Below are positions 56,644 through 57,843 of a stretch of DNA of 57,843 nt, piece after piece. The position numbers and the translations under genes are program-made. Position 1 is the stretch's first letter. The number at the start of each line of letters is the position of its first letter. The stretch comes from a virus: the IMG/VR virus record IMGVR_UViG_3300046810_000554, positions 1-57,843 of that record. One strand, given 5' to 3'. The notes under the pieces are model-generated. The model was not told the DNA's origin. It made no database searches and was given only the letters and a program-made list of their open reading frames with translations.

Positions 56644-57348
56644 CTACGTCTGCGAGCCATTGCTCAGCGGTGTAATCAACTCCGGCCCCTGATTCCGTAC
56701 ATTGCCCACGGCTGTACCGACTGCGTACCACTCGAAATCCTCAGCCGGCCGGCAGCACTCCTTCGCGATCGCCTCTGCCTTGGCCGCGTCGGTGTCCGGG
56801 TCCATCCATTCCTGAGCAAGCTCCGGTGTCAGCACAAGCGGCCGACGGTCGTGAATGTCGACCATGCCTTGATCGCTGGCAGCGGTGATGATGACAAAGC
56901 CATCCTCATCGTGCGGCTCAAGGCCGGGCGTCACCTGGGCCAGTGCGCCGTAGAACATCGGTGCCTGGCTCTTCAGCCGGATGAAGTAGGGCTGTTTCTT
57001 CTTCGGATCGGGCCGGTCCTTGACCCACTCATACCAGCCTTCACTGGGTACCAGCGCCCGGCCATTTGGCCAAAGCTGCTTGAAAAACTTCCCCGTTGTG
57101 ACCGTCTCGACCCTGGCATTGATCGGGTCGGGTCTTTTCCCCTTCGCCCAGAATGGCGACCATCCCCAGCGAACCGGATCTATATGGATTCCGGCTTCGT
57201 CCGCTCGCAGAATGTTGACCTTCGTCGTTGGTGCCACGTTGTACCGGCCTATCGGCTGGGCGTCGTAGCCACTGATGATCCGGAAGCGGGGCGCAAGCTC
57301 GCTGAAGTACTCCGGCATTCCCCTCTGTTGAACGATCCTTCCGCACAT
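56644..57348 (-). CDS. yedK: SRAP-domain protein (YedK/HMCES type)
   Basis: 234 residues. The start MCGRIVQQ gives the catalytic Cys2 that forms a covalent crosslink with abasic DNA. Other SRAP residues are RYNVAPTTKV (Asn), WGWSPFWA, INARVETV, LVPSEGWYEW (Glu) and the ITAASDQGMVDIHDRRPLVL His region. All are present, so it should protect abasic sites in single-stranded DNA. Residues before Cys2 in the longer frame to 57792 are spurious. A LexA box lies 60 bp upstream. Confidence 0.93.
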   Translation of the reverse strand: MCGRIVQQRGMPEYFSELAPRFRIISGYDAQPIGRYNVAPTTKVNILRADEAGIHIDPVRWGWSPFWAKGKRPDPINARVETVTTGKFFKQLWPNGRALVPSEGWYEWVKDRPDPKKKQPYFIRLKSQAPMFYGALAQVTPGLEPHDEDGFVIITAASDQGMVDIHDRRPLVLTPELAQEWMDPDTDAAKAEAIAKECCRPAEDFEWYAVGTAVGNVRNQGPELITPLSNGSQT

Positions 57349-57380
57349 AGCGTCACCCGTCGAAAATCCGCTTATCCATA

Positions 57381-57423
57381 TTGACCGGAAATCTCGCTCA
57401 AAGTTAACTGTATGTCTATACAG
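57381..57423. promoter_or_regulatory. LexA (SOS) box in a divergent promoter region
   Basis: CTGTATGTCTATACAG at 57408-57423 fits CTGT-N8-ACAG perfectly, with A/T-rich flanks. It lies between the SRAP gene (-) and the 57442 gene (+). A TTGACC at 57381 and TTAACT at 57404 (17 bp apart) could form the rightward promoter, overlapped by the box. Confidence 0.85.
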
Positions 57424-57441
57424 TATTCCGAGTGCCAGGAA

Positions 57442-57738
57442 ATGCATTACCTCATCGTCCGTCGACGTCACCTGGGCGTGGCCATCGACATAAAGCAGCT
57501 CTGCAAGATTCAGCCGGTGCGCGGCGACATTCATATTTCCGAGATGGAGAACAAGGCGCTCGGCCGAACAACTATCAGCGCCTGGGTATTCAGCTCCGCG
57601 CCAAACTCTCCTGATATCTTGCCGCGATTGCTTGACGTCCGGATCACCGGAATGGCCCAGACAGGCATGAACCTCACCGGTGTCGAGCAGATCGGCGATA
57701 CTTTTTATTCGCAATCCTGGTGGTGCCGACTGGAGTAG
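57442..57738 (+). CDS. SOS-associated small protein of unknown function
   Basis: 98 residues. ATG at 57442, 18 bp after the LexA box, with AGGA upstream. MHYLIVRRRHLGVAIDIKQL, RGDIHISEMENKALGRTTISAWVFSSAP and VRITGMAQTGMNLTGVEQIG look strongly conserved-type, beta-rich. I know it as a Pseudomonas phage/plasmid protein often near SOS genes but not its function. Confidence 0.7.
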   Translation: MHYLIVRRRHLGVAIDIKQLCKIQPVRGDIHISEMENKALGRTTISAWVFSSAPNSPDILPRLLDVRITGMAQTGMNLTGVEQIGDTFYSQSWWCRLE

Positions 57739-57741
57739 GTC

Positions 57742-57843
57742 ATGGACGCTAAAGAGCGAGAATTGAAAATCTGGCACGACCATCTTGACCATGAAGCCAG
57801 GCGTGAGGACGCCATGCCTATGCGCTTGGCCGATTGCAGGTAA
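57742..57843 (+). CDS. 33-residue charged mini-protein at the window edge
   Basis: ATG at 57742, three bases after the preceding stop, with GAGTAGG upstream. Charged helical peptide (MDAKERELKIWHDHLDHEAR onwards, ending MRLADCR). Possibly co-expressed under SOS control with the 57442 gene. The stop is the last codon of the window. Confidence 0.5.
   Translation: MDAKERELKIWHDHLDHEARREDAMPMRLADCR

Noticed and set aside
57400-57843. Right attachment site near the window end
   Set aside because: No copy of the 590-667 junction sequence and no kinase N-terminus appear; attR must be outside the window.
1769-57843. Insertion sequences or transposases within the prophage
   Set aside because: No transposase-like protein or paired terminal repeats with target duplications were seen; the 20-bp repeat at 13495 encloses no transposase.

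Overview
The window is almost entirely one lambda-like (siphovirus-type) prophage in a Pseudomonas chromosome, with one host junction visible at the left edge. Pseudomonas is suggested by several families that are largely confined to that genus: DUF1654 (14488), DUF1652 (14884), DUF2388 (15610) and a DUF6555-like protein (26483). Moderately high GC and frequent ATGA-coupled genes fit. The right attachment site is not in the window: no second copy of the left junction and no N-terminal part of the interrupted host gene is visible, so the element continues past base 57843.

Layout. 1-667: 3' end of a host hybrid sensor kinase (receiver + Hpt) cut by integration, with attL. 685-2011: integrase and excisionase. 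2141-14100: leftward early operon read from a CI-controlled promoter at about 14390. It carries an ASCH-domain protein, two orphan DNA methyltransferases, a lambda-Exo-like nuclease, RecT and many small ATGA-coupled genes; four small genes (2141, 6518, 6836, 8133) lie on the other strand. 14124-14418: operators, promoter and a hairpin-rich leader. 15219-18786: genes on the cI strand, i.e. the lysogen-expressed immunity region, including an unrecognised 246-codon gene followed by a PIN-domain RNase gene in the place lambda uses for rexAB. 18798-18859: three CI operators, PRM and PR. 18892-24302: rightward early operon (cro, small regulators, Rha-like protein, replication initiator with an internal iteron origin, NinB-like and NinG proteins, a gene in the Q position). 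24369-24802: terminator, strong promoter, second terminator, arranged like a lambda PR'/tR' late switch.

24965-54096: late region: lipoprotein and small membrane proteins, metallopeptidase, TerS, TerL, portal, MuF, scaffold, capsid, connectors, tail tube, a tail chaperone with a -1 frameshift (GGGAAAC), tape measure, M, L, K, I and J homologues, fibre accessory proteins, SleB-type hydrolase and Rz/Rz1. Unrelated accessory genes sit between the morphogenesis genes, each with its own terminator: 33219, and a group at 44148-46031 with two lipoproteins and two reverse-strand genes.

54369-57843: accessory right arm: XRE regulator, two paralogous Cys/His proteins, a stand-alone CheY-like response regulator, a frameshifted partition-associated-like gene, and an SRAP (abasic-site DNA-protein crosslink) gene that diverges from a conserved small gene across a clear LexA box.

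The leading candidates for something undescribed are the cI-linked 246-codon/PIN pair, the structured leftward leader with no recognisable N gene, the prophage-supplied start signals on the severed receiver-Hpt gene, and the accessory right arm.
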